64,000 nt of DNA from Agrypnia vestita (GCA_016648135.1 JADDOH010001529.1:78611-142610), one strand, 5' to 3'; shown: positions 1 to 12,250, counted from the stretch's first letter. The notes: generated from the sequence alone by a model not told the origin. Made by a program: numbers and translations.

Positions 1-1639
1 TCTTACATGTTACGTCAAATGAAAAAGTAACCAAAACGCTGTTATTAATGCGATTTTCTTCATTATTGAACATGAATTGAAAAAAAAAATAGTTGGCGCA
101 GTAATAAATACACAATAATAATATACTTGCTTTAAAGTTTATTTTTGCTCTAAATATTCTTGCATTAATCACAAGTTTTAATCTTGTACAATGTTTGGTA
201 TGTACGTGTAATTATCTTTTTTTTTTGGCAAATACCCGAAATTTTTTCTGACTCCTCTAAATAACGGTGACCTTTAACCAACATTATGGTCGGGGTCCCA
301 AACCTGGAGATTGCGTATAGCAAATAGCTAGGATGTAGCTAGGATGAGCCTATCCCGTTACTTTAGATAGAACCTCTGCGTGTACCGATAAATGTGAGGT
401 AACGAAATTAGAACAATTACTTGGTTGAATTTTGCTGTATTTCTGGTTCACGGTATTTACAAATTATGAGAATGTTGCATTGAAATAATGAATCGATCAA
501 GATCGAGTTGCACTCGCAAGATTACAATCAAGTTAACTTCGTGCCTGCGCCGCCAGATGGCCTTCAGAACCCGTCCACCACAAATGTTTTAATTTTATTT
601 TATTTTTTCCAGCTTTAATTTTCCGTTATTTTTACAATGCTTTGAACCGTACTTTTTGCGATTGTTCAAACTTATTTTTTACCAAGAAAAACTTATTTTC
701 GTCATATTTTTATAATTTATCCTCACGTATTGTGTTGTACGTATTTTTTGGGAACACCAAAATGGCTGGTCGATAATGTTTTAGTTTTAAATTATGTTTT
801 ATTTTTTGTATATTTGTTATTGTTTCCTGTGATTGTTCTATAATATAAATATAAATAAACCAACATTTTTTATGAATCTAAATAATTTTAACTACTAAAA
901 ACTTTAACTCCTCAAGAATAATTTTAAAATTAATTTTTCCAATAGAAAAGTAAGTAGTCAGTATGTCGGTACATTGAGCATTTTTAAATTTCGAAATGGC
1001 GACAACATTAATTTCCACAAAGGAATTTAAGAGACAAAATCTTATTATTCAAATTTATTTGTTAAGATTCAGAGAAGAGAATAATGCGGACATCTAATAA
1101 TACTATTTAAAAATCATGTTTTTTTATATATTTTAGTAATGCTTATTTTTTTCTATAGAGTTAACTTTTTTACAATTCTGTGAGATCGAGATATTTTTTC
1201 TGATATTGATAATAAATAATATTTTGTTTTTTGTCAATTCAACATCAACAATAAATGAGAGCACGGATTCAATTAGAATTTTGCAAGAATAAATTACTGA
1301 TATTTCTTTAATCTAAAAACTTTTGATCTATTGTGTATAAATATTTTTTCAAATAACATATTTAAATTCATATTTTATTTCTGAATGATGATCTGATTTT
1401 AATTATAAATCCCGTACGTGTATTTACATATTCGGATTCACAAAAATACATAAAAATGTCTTAATGAGAATGAGTAAGAGAACAAAATAAAAAGTAATAA
1501 CAGTGTACAAATAAATGGAAAATAATATAAAATAAAATGAAATACTAATAAAATATAAATAAAACAAAAGAAGAAAACCAAAAACAAAAATAATTAACTA
1601 CTGTGGTTCAATTGTGCTACTGCTTTACGTATTGCTTAC
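1..1639 (-). other. Neuroligin intron (partial), no gene seen
   Basis: AT-rich intron sequence downstream of the exon at 2295-1640, running out of the window. A short GC-richer patch at about 280-400 and another at 530-585 stand out from the background, but neither has an open frame that matches a known family. I see no further neuroligin exon on the minus strand here. Confidence 0.6.
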
Positions 1640-2295
1640 CTGTGGATAGTCCCCCTCCTTGGTCTGATAGGCGAAGTGCAGGAGGTAGGTGGAGGCGCCG
1701 CGCCGCGCGTGCAGCTCCGCCACGCGCAGCAGCGGCGCGGTGGTGTGCCCGTCGCTGAGCGCCTCCATGGTGGAGTCCCTGATGTTGATGGGGTGCTGGA
1801 TGGGCTTCTCCCAGTCCGTGTACTCGTTCCTCACGGCCGCGTATATCTCGTTCAAGTGATAAACGTACGCGTTTCGCACAAAAGTTCTGAGCACCCTGTT
1901 TCTGTAGTCTTCTTCAAAACCGTACTGTATGTCCGTAGCACTAAAGTCGTAAAAACTTTCTGTGGACGCCACGGCGAGCACCAAGCCGCACGTCACAAAA
2001 TTATCACTAATTTCCATCGAGCGGAACGCGTCGGAAACACCGGGTTCTATGGGATTGTGCGGACCCCATCGGGACATGAACTTTTCCCCTTCGATTCTCA
2101 CGTCGAGCAAGGCCTCCAGGGGCTTGCTCCGCAAGCACGGCTCTATGTCTTCGTCACTTTTGACACTTTTGTCGTTGGTTTCAAAAATGCAGCCCATCTG
2201 CTCCGCCACTGCGCCGCGTAAGAAGTCTGGATTTCGCACTAACGCCCACGGACTAAGAGCGCTTCCACTAAATAAAATCAGTCGATGGAAGAGAC
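1640..2295 (-). CDS. Nlg: Neuroligin, large internal exon (C-terminal half of esterase-like domain)
   Basis: This is the last and largest visible exon, 656 bp, encoding about 218 residues. It starts GLFHRLILFSGSALSPWAL, the strand and helix after the nucleophile elbow. It includes FVTCGLVLAVASTESFYDF, then DIQYGFEEDYRNRVLRTFV and the insect-neuroligin hallmark EYTDWEKPIQHPINIRDSTM. It ends YQTKEGDYPQ. The acceptor is TTCGCAG ending at 2296 and the donor is GTAAGC at 1639-1634; it leaves in phase 0. The remaining HGD-containing segment, the stalk, the transmembrane helix and the PDZ-binding tail should lie below position 1. No methionine here should be taken as a start, because the ATG-initiated ORF at 2239 lies inside the exon. 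The segment is intact, with no stop or frameshift. Confidence 0.93.
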
Positions 2296-2339
2296 CTGCG
2301 AAAATTATAAAATATTAAAAACATCGATAAATGCCCTTT

Positions 2340-2470
2340 TTAAATCACCTTTCTATGTAATAATCACAGACTATCAAAATATATATATAAATAGACATAA
2401 ACTTGTCACAACCAGTACTCCGGCTGGTTCCAAGACTTGTTTAAGAAAATTACTACATTTTTTTAAATAT
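2340..2470 (+). repeat. Dispersed repeat (CTGGTTCCAAGACTTGTTTA type)
   Basis: Resembles 24060-24190: CACAGACTATCAAAATAT and GGTTCCAAGACTTGTTTAAG here against CACAGACAACCAAATAT and GGTTCTTGGACTTGTTTAAA there. Confidence 0.55.
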
Positions 2471-4791
2471 GAATTTTTAGATAAATAAGTTGCATTTTAT
2501 TACAAGAAGAATTTTTTTCTTAAGAGTTCGTTTGGACCAAATTTAAAAAAAAACAACGTAATTTTTTATTCCTAATTGAATGAAAAAGGTTTCCGTAAAG
2601 TTTTTGCTACTTGTTATGAGATACCTTGTCTATGTAATTACCCTTAATCCCTAATTTTAATGGTTCGAACTTTATTTTAATCCTGGACAATACCTGGAAC
2701 ATACCTTTTGTAATAAATATAAAAAACAGACCTTTTGTAATAAATGTAAGTCACCTTAAAATTATTTATTTAAACTTATTATTTTAATACAACTCATCTT
2801 GTGGTCTAAATCGTTTTAGAGTGGATTCGTATCTGGTATCGTTAGCAGTATAATTGGTTTACCATATAAGGTATAACTCGGGATATAAAAGTGCGATGTA
2901 TTATTTATAATGTATATTATTACCCAATCGACCTTGTTTATAATATTTGCCAGTTATTTTTTAAGCAAAATTTGAAACGAAATACAGAAACTGTACAAGT
3001 AAAAAAAATATGATAATTTATTAAAACATTGAATGCAGATTGACAAAGAAAGAATATAAAAAAGTGAAAAAACATACTTTAGAATAAAATTAAATGCACA
3101 AAAACTAAATTTTTGTAAATCGCTGCAGCTTAACTGTCGCATTTAAATTAATTATATTTCTATAAAGCTATTATTAAATTAATTTTCAAACAACACCCGA
3201 ATCTAATCTTCCCCCCGCTCCTCAAGTTTAGTATTAGTAATATTACTGAAGATGATACGTCAGCACTCTTAACGTTATAATTGTTATAAATAACAAACAT
3301 TTAAAGTAAACATTATTATCATTTAATACAATTTAAAATTGTCTTTCACAAAGTTTCACAGGAAAATGTTTAAATTACCTACATATTATTTATTATGCTC
3401 AATATTGTAAAAGCTAGTACAAAGGTTTTTATAAATTTTTTTCTTCACATTGCCAGAACTAAACTGTTCGTTTCAGTAAAAATAAAGGATAGGTACTTGT
3501 AAAAAAACCTATACCTATAAAACCTATAAGTTCTTCCTAAGATCGTAGTAATATTTCTGAAACAATGTTTAATTTTGAACTTTCTGACAGCCAGCAAATA
3601 TTAGTCGTTCGTTTAGCTGTAACTTTAGAGCAACTAATTAATATTTCAAAGAAAATCGATACTTCACTCCGTTTCAATTAATCAATTTCTTTGCAAATTT
3701 GCATGCAAAAAGAAAGCGTCAAAAAAAAAACTAGACTTTACGTCTAACGTTTTCTTTCTTTTGGAAATCTCGTAGATAAAATAAACGATTCTAACACGTA
3801 ATCAGGTCACAATCACCATCCTCACCATAAATGGAAAGTCTTATTTTTTTAAATTCTTATTTCATTACTCTTCCAAAAAGCACCTAAAAGAGGCTCACTT
3901 GCAGGTAATTATTATCACATGTAGATATGCAACTAACACTTTATACATAATAAATAAAAATTAAAATAATATCCTGAACACATTTCTATGTAGAGAAGAG
4001 GTAATGCAACATTTAGATTATATAATGAACAAAAACCTATAATCAGGAAACTCAAAAATTTAATACAGAAATTTGGCAATTTGTACGGCTAGGGCAGGAA
4101 GTTGCATAGTGGGGAGGGTTTTTTGGCTATTAAAAGGGGATTCGAATTCTAAGAATACACTAATGAATACATAATACAGCATTTCAAAATATAAAAAAAC
4201 CCTCTTCACTGTGAGAACCCCTGTGGAATAGGTAAAAATCTTTATTTTAGTCAGTATATTCATTATACTTGATTAAGAGAGTAATTTTTCCCATACTGCT
4301 ACTAAACAACTCATATTGCGTGTATATAAAACAAATTTTAAATAAAAATTATATTTTCAAAATTTATCTTTGTTTGTTGGATTATGGTAGCTATATTCTA
4401 AATGTTGCTTTATTTTTTTATATGGATACAGACATTTCTTTTTTTCCTTATATGAATAATGAATTTTATTTTATTAATTTAGTATAAGTAGGTACATAAT
4501 TCCTATTGCCTTCAAAACTAGCTTCATAAATTTTTTACCGTATACTTTCCACTTGACCCAACCATCCAAGCGATTCTCTCTTAATTTTTTTTTCTACTAA
4601 TCAATAGCCAGCCTAACATTCACTTACGATCTTTTTATTCTTCACTCTATAATTTACTCATGACGTCGATTTTAACCCATGCGTATAAGCGACCACATTA
4701 CCACCGCAGTCAGTCTACTTGCATTATTTGTTGCTTCACTTCCATATTATATTCTTATTGTGAAGTGGCAATTTTTTCTGAACAAAGTTCT

Positions 4792-5003
4792 GTGAAATTT
4801 AAAACCAAAGTTATCAAACAATTAGAAAAACATGCAGAACAATCAAATCAACGAAAAAATATTTTAGCTGCTACAGGTCACCTAGCTTTCAGATCACCTA
4901 ACCATTGGGTTCGAATCCCGGTAGCAGCCAAAATATTTTTTCGTTGATTTGATTTTTCTGCATGGTTTTTCAATTGATTTATAAATTTGGTTTTAAATTT
5001 CAC
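4792..5003. repeat. Palindromic element with tRNA-like core (family D)
   Basis: Arms of about 75-80 bp (4792-4866 and 4929-5003) are near-perfect inverted copies, e.g. AAATCAACGAAAAAATATTTT against AAAATATTTTTTCGTTGATTT. They flank a 62-nt tRNA-like core at 4867-4928. The core starts GCTGCTA and ends TAGCAGC, an exact 7-bp acceptor-like stem, and carries a B box GGTTCGAATCCC. Confidence 0.85.
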
Positions 5004-5199
5004 TTCCGTACACTGAATTGACATCACAACCCGATAGTTAGGATAAAGTGTTTAAATAAAAAAATTATTTTTTATAACACTTAAAAAAAAACAATATTTT
5101 GAAAGAACAAAACCTTGAGAAATAAAACGAACAACTTTATTGCTGACTTAATATGAATAGAATATTTTGAGTATGTTCAAATTTTTCAAGAGCACAATA

Positions 5200-5478
5200 C
5201 TGGATTTTATCCCCAGGGGGTCAATATTAATTAAGGTATATTATAGATGTCTCATATGTAGACACTAAGCTATTTTTTATGTGAGAAAATAGGAATAGAA
5301 GACTTTTTGGGTGTCCATAGGGTGTCACGAGCTGCCGTACGGCTGGCTTAAGTGATCACTTTACACGATGTAATATTCATTCACGTGAGTTGTTATTTCG
5401 AAAAAATCTTCCATACCTACATTCTCATATAAAAAATACCTTCGTCTCTATGGAACATCTATAATTTATATCTTGATG
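5200..5478. repeat. Foldback (MITE-like) element, family C
   Basis: Left part ATTATAGATGTCTCATATGT and GACACTAAGC is mirrored by the right part CTTCGTCTCTATGG, AACATCTATAATTTA. The internal sequence GGCTTAAGTGATCACTTTAC recurs in other copies at 9515, 21290, 43600 and 49040. Confidence 0.7.
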
Positions 5479-5695
5479 AATGTGAACAACTTGTTCACCC
5501 AATAGAATAAAAATATTTTTCCAATAAAGTCAATACCATGGCATGTGCCATTATTTTATGGTTTATTTCATTTTTAAGTTCCATGTCTCTAAAAAAAACA
5601 CTTTACATTTTATTCAATTTTATGATGAGAGGATTACAGGCGGGCCGTATTATTTAATAAGAGTATAAAATAAATAAATAAATAAAATTCATTAC

Positions 5696-5893
5696 CTCTA
5701 GCCTCCGTGGTGAGCAAAAGCATGTGGGCTAGGGCTGCGCCCTGCGCGTGCCCCAGCAGGGTGAGGCGAGAGGTGTCCCCCCCAAAGCTATGTATGTTGT
5801 GTTTGGTCCATCGCAGCGCAGCAGACAGATCTCGCAGGGCGAGATTACCCCCGGTTATGCCCGGTCGATTTGATGGTCGTGTTTTCAGAAACC
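5696..5893 (-). CDS. Nlg: Neuroligin, internal exon (nucleophile-elbow region without Ser)
   Basis: The fourth visible exon encodes about 66 residues. It opens with FLKTRPSNRPGITGGNLAL, continues DLSAALRWTKHNIHSFGGD and ends LGHAQGAALAHMLLLTTEAR. The sequence following FGGD is the nucleophile elbow of the esterase fold. Active enzymes have G-x-S-x-G there; this protein has G-H-A-Q-G, so the catalytic serine is replaced by alanine and the domain cannot hydrolyse esters. This is expected of neuroligins. The acceptor is TTTTAG at 5899-5894 and the donor is GTAATG at 5695-5690. Both boundaries are phase 1 and fit the exons on either side. The GC content is well above that of the flanking introns. 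The reading frame is open throughout. Confidence 0.92.
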
Positions 5894-5998
5894 CTAAAAT
5901 GTAAACTAGAATTAATTTATAACCCAAGTATAGGGAATGAGGTAAATCTGACACGAACACATTAATAAAACACGTTTTTGAATATTAATTAATGGGCG

Positions 5999-6012
5999 GA
6001 CGGCGCGCCGTC
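5999..6012. other. Perfect 14-bp GC palindrome
   Basis: GACGGCGCGCCGTC is its own reverse complement, in an otherwise AT-rich intron about 100 bp from a neuroligin exon. Confidence 0.9.
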
Positions 6013-6479
6013 ATGTTGAGAACGCAACAAAAAAGTACTGTCTGTCTCTCAGGTGTGCTTTTTTTTGCTATCAGTCATTTATTACGCGCAATATTTACAT
6101 ATAAAACAGAGATTTTTCTTTCGTTTAATTTTTTATTTTTATAAAAAAAAATATTTCATAACTTTTAATTTCCAAAGATTCACCACAGTGCAAATATTTA
6201 TTACTCTTTTTTGCTTGTTTATTTATTTTTCGGTTCTTATTTAATGATATTGTATACAAGAAAAACATATGTGTGAGTACTATATTTATCCTTTTATGAA
6301 AAAAACTTTGTAAAATTATTCAAAGTTACTAATCAAATCAACAAGAAGGTAGAGAGAAAATCAAGAGTGACACTCCTCTCCCATATCCCTTAGTTGCTCG
6401 CACCAACTCCGAATTACGCTCACCTGTAGTGGGAATGTGCCGAGCTTTCAACGGCTTTTTCACCGACATTGATATCTAT

Positions 6480-6840
6480 CTTGTGTCTTCATATGAACTC
6501 AGAATACAAGTGAATATTATTCTGCGTCGCAAAATTTAATTATTATCCAAACACATGTATAAAATGCTCTGCGACGCAAGATATGATGACAAACGGTGAA
6601 TGAAGTTTCACATGGGTATTTAATTATGTATGCGTTTTTTTATTTGCTATTTTCATTTATTTCAAATAAATTCACTCCTTCATTATATTCAATTTTTCCA
6701 TTCTATTACTGCTGTTCTTGTATTTTTTTGTTTTTCTTATTGTTTATACTTTTACAATTTGTTTCTTTGTGAAATATATTAGGACATAAGTCAATATATT
6801 TGATTCTCATGACTAATGCTCCTATTCATATATGTTTATC
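6480..6840 (+). repeat. Dispersed repeat related to 47690-48000
   Basis: ATACAAGTGAATATTATTCT with GCGTCGCAAAATT, then AATATATTAGGACATAAGTC, correspond to CACAAGTGAACATAATTCT with GTGACGCAACATT and ATATGTTAGGATATAAGTT at 47703-47940. Confidence 0.5.
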
Positions 6841-7069
6841 ATTTACTTGTGTCTACTATTTTTCCGAATAAAGGTAAAAATAAAATAAATCCCACCTCCC
6901 AACCCTTTAGCGAAACGGGACAAGTAATACAAAAGATTGATTGTACTAAATGGTTATCCTCCTTCACATTAACAAACCATAGATAATGACTAACCAGCCT
7001 ATTCACTATAATAGTTCGATCTTGTGGCATAACGACAAATATTTATATAAATTTATAGGGTGTTAACCA

Positions 7070-7262
7070 ACTTCTGCCATACGATAATAAAGTGCTCATA
7101 GACGAGTGATAAATAACAAAAGAGTGTGATTTAAAGTGTAGCGTTGTGTTTAATTCGTGTTAAATGACTTTGTACAATGAACAATTAATGTATTATTATT
7201 AACAAATCGCTAATTAATTTCCAGTATTTTCATTTGCCTCCGCAGCCACGCCACGTGACAAC
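7070..7262 (+). repeat. LTR-like 3' fragment
   Basis: Shares ACGATAATAAAGTGC, AGAGTGTGATTTAAAG and the end CAGTATTTTCATTTGCCTCC, GCAGCCACG with the sequences at 13845-14030 and 46725-46755. Confidence 0.45.
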
Positions 7263-8300
7263 ATAAACCACTATTGCTTCGGTTCTTATGAATTTGTTAC
7301 GCTTCCGCCTTAATTTCTTACTCAAAAAATGTTTTTCACTTTGAAGAATCTTTCAAGAAAATAATATCAGAATAAATAATTAATCTGATTGATATATTAT
7401 TAATTTTGCTTTTATGCGCTTTTGTGGGATCGTCGAATATAATTATTCAATTTAATTAAATTTGATAGATAGCGCCATGATTTGGCCAGATAATATTTTG
7501 GCAAATTCTAATGCTACGGACTAAATATTTTCCCGGTTATTGAGACTGTTCTGCTGATATTTAATCAATATTGAGTATCTAATGTTTATTCACCTAAACT
7601 AATAGTTGTGTCTGGGAGTTGAATCCTGAGTACGAAATGTTTATCTTACATTTGCGCGCGCTGGTACTACATCAACACGATTTGTTTGAATTCCAGTTAG
7701 CAATTAAGTATAGATTAATCTGAACAAAGGGAACAGCTAGGTTCACGTTAATTAGCAAGACCCATTGATAATAATGTTATTACAATTACAATTGAGATCA
7801 TTTTTATATGCTAATGGTTTATATAATATAAGCAACCATATGGAATGTCATCAATTGTTTCAGCCCCACCAATAAATCAGTACGAATTTCCTAAGGATTC
7901 AAATTGCGATTTTCTAGCCTTCACTCGCATTTCCTGCAATCATGAATGAAAATTGAAAAAAATCACACTCAATTCAATTTCATCATTATCTGCTATCAAA
8001 AATAAAAAAATGAATAAAAAACACTTTTCTCCCTATGAAAAATAATTAAGTATACCTACGTACAGATGACTTCTTCGTCGTGTGATAATATGTTACAAGT
8101 AAAACATTTCAGTTGTACTGTTTCCATTTCAGTTGTAGATAAAATTTAAAAATTGATATTGCATGCCACTTAATATATTTTATCAAACATAATAATTTCG
8201 TCGTCCGTCCGTCCGTCTATCTATCCCGTAACTTCGTGTAACGTCCGTAATTTCTTTCGAATTTACGGCAAAAAGCAAAACAAATTCAACGGCCGGAGAT

Positions 8301-8328
8301 GGGGTTTGATCCCCGGGCCATCAAACCC
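8301..8328. other. GC-rich hairpin in GC-rich patch
   Basis: GGGTTTGAT (8302-8310) and ATCAAACCC (8320-8328) pair around CCCCGGGCC. GGTTTGATCCCC also resembles a tRNA B box, but no A box or tRNA fold was found. The surrounding patch (8190-8460) is GC-rich for this intron. Confidence 0.6.
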
Positions 8329-9121
8329 GAACCGTCGTTCAATGCATATTGTTACGGCCGCCTCTCCGTGGGGCGCCAAAAAGATTTTATGAATATATAC
8401 TAGGGCTCAGCAAAGGCGCGAACCAATATTCCGTCATTTTTGATGGGCTGCAGCTAGTAAGTTACTATTTTTAATTCTTTTAAATGTAAAAAATATTTAC
8501 ATACATATATTAGCCCCACCGAATATTTATTTTACTGTATTTTTACGGTACTTTTTAAATATAATTGAAAATTACTATATTTTATGAAGAATTATTTACT
8601 ATGCAAATATTTTTTCAAAGTATACATATTTAATATTATAATTTTTTTTTTTTAAATTTTCATTACTTAAATTATTCATTGAAACGCGCAGTTACCTATA
8701 TCAGTTTTACGTGAAAATTAAATGAAAAAAATTAAATAAAATCTATCATAAAGATTTTCAATAAATTTTCAGTAAAAAGCCATGTAGAAACAACTTCGTT
8801 TTAAGAATATTTCGCAATCCGTAAAAAGTATCGAAACAGAAGCTGATTACTTTGACGTAAACTAATACTTTGTAGAAAGACTACACCAGCCCTTATTTGA
8901 AAAATAAACAGTTACATGCGCATAATTTACGACTTATTACTATTAATAATTAATTAATGAATGCAAAAATTTAATTAATTAAGTTTTTTGACACAATTTA
9001 ACTAGTGCTTTACGTAATTACTAAATCACGTAATTACTTTGCTTAACAGATCTGTGTTACTGCATTTCTACGAAAATACCAAAAAGGCAAAGTGTTTTTT
9101 GATTACAGTATAATTTTGATT

Positions 9122-9123
<2 letters not shown>

Positions 9124-9158
<35 letters not shown>
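9124..9158. repeat. (TA)n microsatellite
   Basis: Uninterrupted TA run of about 35 bp. Confidence 0.95.
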
Positions 9159-9160
<2 letters not shown>

Positions 9161-9514
9161 AGAAACATTTCTCTAATGCAAATATGGTTTCACCGTTTCC
9201 TTTATGAATACCCAGCATATCGATCCACATAAATCTCTGTCAGTGTCGCCTTGGGATTTTCCATAATTCTGCTCAGGATTGCAACGAACCGCCCTATATT
9301 ACAGCACATAATCTGCCGCCCAGGTAGACCCGGTATAACTCAACGCCCTCAGGTGAGGATCTCGATTGAGGCTTGTTGAAACACTGCCGTTTGATCTTGA
9401 AGATTTGACCAGTCCAACTGTCAACAGTGCTATTTACAAAGGTCTGAGAAGGATTATCGTTATAAGGCAGAGAGATGAGAAATACTTTTCCAAGGAATTG
9501 AATTCATTTCAAAT

Positions 9515-10300
9515 TAAGAACAATTATAGATGTTTCACAGAGACGAAGCTATTTATATGAGAAAAGTGTATGGAAGTATTTTTATAAGAATGGCTCAGGG
9601 CTGTATGAGTTTGCTTAAATGATCACTCTACATAATGCAACGTTCACCAATTATATCGTAAGAATATCCCACATTATAGAATTTTTGAAAGATGTTTACA
9701 TTTGTTTAGATTTGTTACAAATCTGAAAACCTATCATATATTTAAAGGAACTATGCTTAAGACATCTGTAGTCCTTTTCATGAAATAGTCATGAACATTG
9801 ATTCGCAACTGGTAATGATATTTCTATATTTATTTTTATCTAAGAAGTATTCTATTATATTATTCCATAATATAATAGAATACTTTTTACAATTAATAAT
9901 ATTATAAGAAATAATTATTATTCCGGTATATATGAATATTAAAAAATTTGTATATATGTACATTAAAAAATGTTCTCAGGTTTTCACAGCCGTTTAGAAT
10001 CTTCTGTGTATAGTTTTCTGGGATATTCTGCCGTGTATATGTGACCTCTCTGCTCAGAGAGGTCACATACAAACGGCAGAGTATCCCAGAAAACTATACA
10101 CAGAAGATATTTTATATACATTAAAAAGAAAAGTGCTTAATACTCTATTTTAAAAATATTTGCGATATATATTATACCTACACGTTTCTCGAACAAACAA
10201 CTTCGTCTCTCTGAGACTTCTGTAATTCATTTTAATAATTATCCCTCTCTGGACAAATCCAGTAATTATATTTTAAGAATATACATAAAAAATAATGTAA
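9515..10300. repeat. Foldback element, family C, interrupted by hairpin sequences
   Basis: Left end ATTATAGATGTTTCACAGAG, ACGAAGC at 9522-9548. Right end ACTTCGTCTCTCTGAGAC, TTCTGTAATT at about 10200-10230. These are inverted copies. Between them lie GCTTAAATGATCACTC, an 18-bp-arm palindrome at 9845-9885 and the long hairpin at 9999-10108. Confidence 0.65.
9999..10108. repeat. 110-bp near-perfect hairpin
   Basis: Two 54-nt arms differ at only three positions and are separated by two bases (centre CTCTCTGCTCAGAGAG). The arms begin ATCTTCTGTGTATAG and end CTATACACAGAAGAT. If transcribed on either strand the RNA would fold into a long, almost uninterrupted stem. Confidence 0.9.
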
Positions 10301-11949
10301 GATATAATTTATTATTGTAAATTATATAAAGTATACTTTTTCAAGTAAAACATTCAAGTAAAACATTCGAGTCATCAGGTCAAATATTTAAAACAAGTAG
10401 CTAAATAACCATGCAGTTTTGCAGTCGCAAAGTTTTTAAAATTTTCTTCTAATTAAATGTTCTAAGTGTTCTTGCTATACGTGAAGATACATTTTCTCTG
10501 TTTAGTCACCATAAAGAGACAAGAATAAAAACTGATCCTATCAATGATCAAATACAACTGATTATTGTATGGTATCTTTGTGAGTGAAAAATTGGGGGTA
10601 CCAATAACCCTCATAGGTTTGCTCTGGCAAGAAAAATACTTCTGCCACCTTTAAACATAAAAATAAAACCTCGTAATCAGTTTTTTAAAGCTTTGCTTTA
10701 GACAGTGAATTGTTTCAATTACACTTGCGAGAATATTAGTAATCTTATCAAAAGCCAAACAAAACAAAGAAATTTTTTTTAGTAGACTTTTTTAACGTCG
10801 GTGAGAAAAATACCGATGTTAAAAAAAAGAGACTGGGACTACGTTGTTAAAATGTAGTTATCAGTTTCAAGAAGACAAGAAACATATTTGAAAACACATC
10901 TGGAAAAACATAATATTGACTGCGATATTAAAGAGATGAGAAAAATATACCATGATTGAAGGAAAGTAAAAATATTTGGTGACTTCTCTTAGATTTTATA
11001 CGGAGAAATTCCAGATATGTCATAAAAGGAAAAGGCATAGTAAGCAGTTCCAATGGCAAGAAAGGCAGAATACTATTTATAGAATAAAACTTACTTGTTA
11101 ATTTAATAATGGAAATCTAACAGTTTCAATTTTAATATCATTTTTTCTCTTAGTTGTAATGACATTACAACGACTTACTTAAAAATGCTGTTGCAGGTTC
11201 TGAAAAATTAAAAATAAGAGAAAAACTGAACTGTTTTCTCTATCCGTAATCTCAAAAATATATAAATCAATTTATTGAAATTGCATTGATATCTTCAGTT
11301 CGAGAAATTCATTCAAGGAAACAAATAAATTCCCACTAATGACCAAAAATAAAAGTCTACCTACCTGAGTAATTGTATTTTTAAATCAAATTTCAGAGAA
11401 ATCTCCAACAATTTACAAAACTTCAAATTGTGGTTCTACCGTTCTTCACTTATCGGTGTTTAATTAATTTTCGACAAAAACATTTAACGAGTTACCAAAC
11501 TTAAAATTATATAAATTCCTTCAAAATAATTGACACGTAATGTCAAGAGCATGTCAATGACAGACAAGGTTAAAGTAATTTTTATTTTTTTATTTATAAA
11601 TTATAACTACATTTAAATTTGATTTATAAATTTTATAATGTCATTCTGAAAGGTATTTGGGCATTCTACATGATCCTAAATTGTATGAATTCAAATACGA
11701 GGTCTCAAGGTGACTCTTATAATGAGTCATATCTTTGTCATTGAATTTTTTAAAATCCATATACAATTCTGAAATATTCAGTCAATAATTGTACAAGCAG
11801 CAATCTTTTTAATCTATTTTATGCGGCGATAAATCAATTTCAACTGATATTATTATTTGCGTAGCGATTGGATATCAATCATGTATTAAAGAAGAAAATA
11901 AATTATTATTGTGAAAATGCAATTTCAGAACAAAGTTCTTTGAATTTTT

Positions 11950-12250
11950 AAACAAATTTATTAATCAATTAGAAAAGACATAGGTAGACAAAAATCAAAT
12001 TAACGAAAAAATTAATTAAGAAGCTGCTACCGAGATTCGAACCAACGAATAACATGTGTCTTAATCAATTAATAAAAGGGCTACATACTCGTATAAGGTC
12101 GAAAAATTTACGTAAATGTACTAGGCTGCCGTGGCGTGAAATTGGATAATGCGCCATTCCTGGATAGAGTGGAGGTCCGTTGCTCGAATCTCGGTAACAG
12201 CTTTAATATTTTTTCGTTAATTTGATTTTTCTAATTAATAAATTTGTTTT
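11950..12250. repeat. Palindromic element with tRNA-like core (family D), second copy
   Basis: Left arm 11951-12025 and right arm 12196-12245 are inverted copies containing AATTAACGAAAAAAT and its reverse. A tRNA-like sequence starting GCTGCCGTGG at 12125 ends at about 12200 with a B-box-like GCTCGAATCTC. The arms match those at 4792-5003. Confidence 0.75.

Larger units (their letters stand above)
2296..5695 (-). other. Neuroligin intron, 3.4 kb
   Basis: Intron between the two most 3' visible exons. It holds a diverged repeat at 2340-2470 that recurs at 24060-24190, the tRNA-core palindrome at 4792-5003 and a foldback element at 5200-5475. The rest is AT-rich with no coding signal that I can support. 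Confidence 0.8.

Noticed and set aside
1676..2221. 181-codon plus-strand open frame
   Set aside because: It is the antisense shadow of the neuroligin exon at 2295-1640; the minus frame has the conserved protein and splice sites.
5634..5960. Whole 108-codon minus frame as a small gene
   Set aside because: Only 5893-5696 is coding; both ends of the open frame run past clear splice sites into intron.
8290..8360. tRNA gene suggested by GGTTTGATCCCC
   Set aside because: No matching A box or cloverleaf; the motif is part of a GC hairpin.
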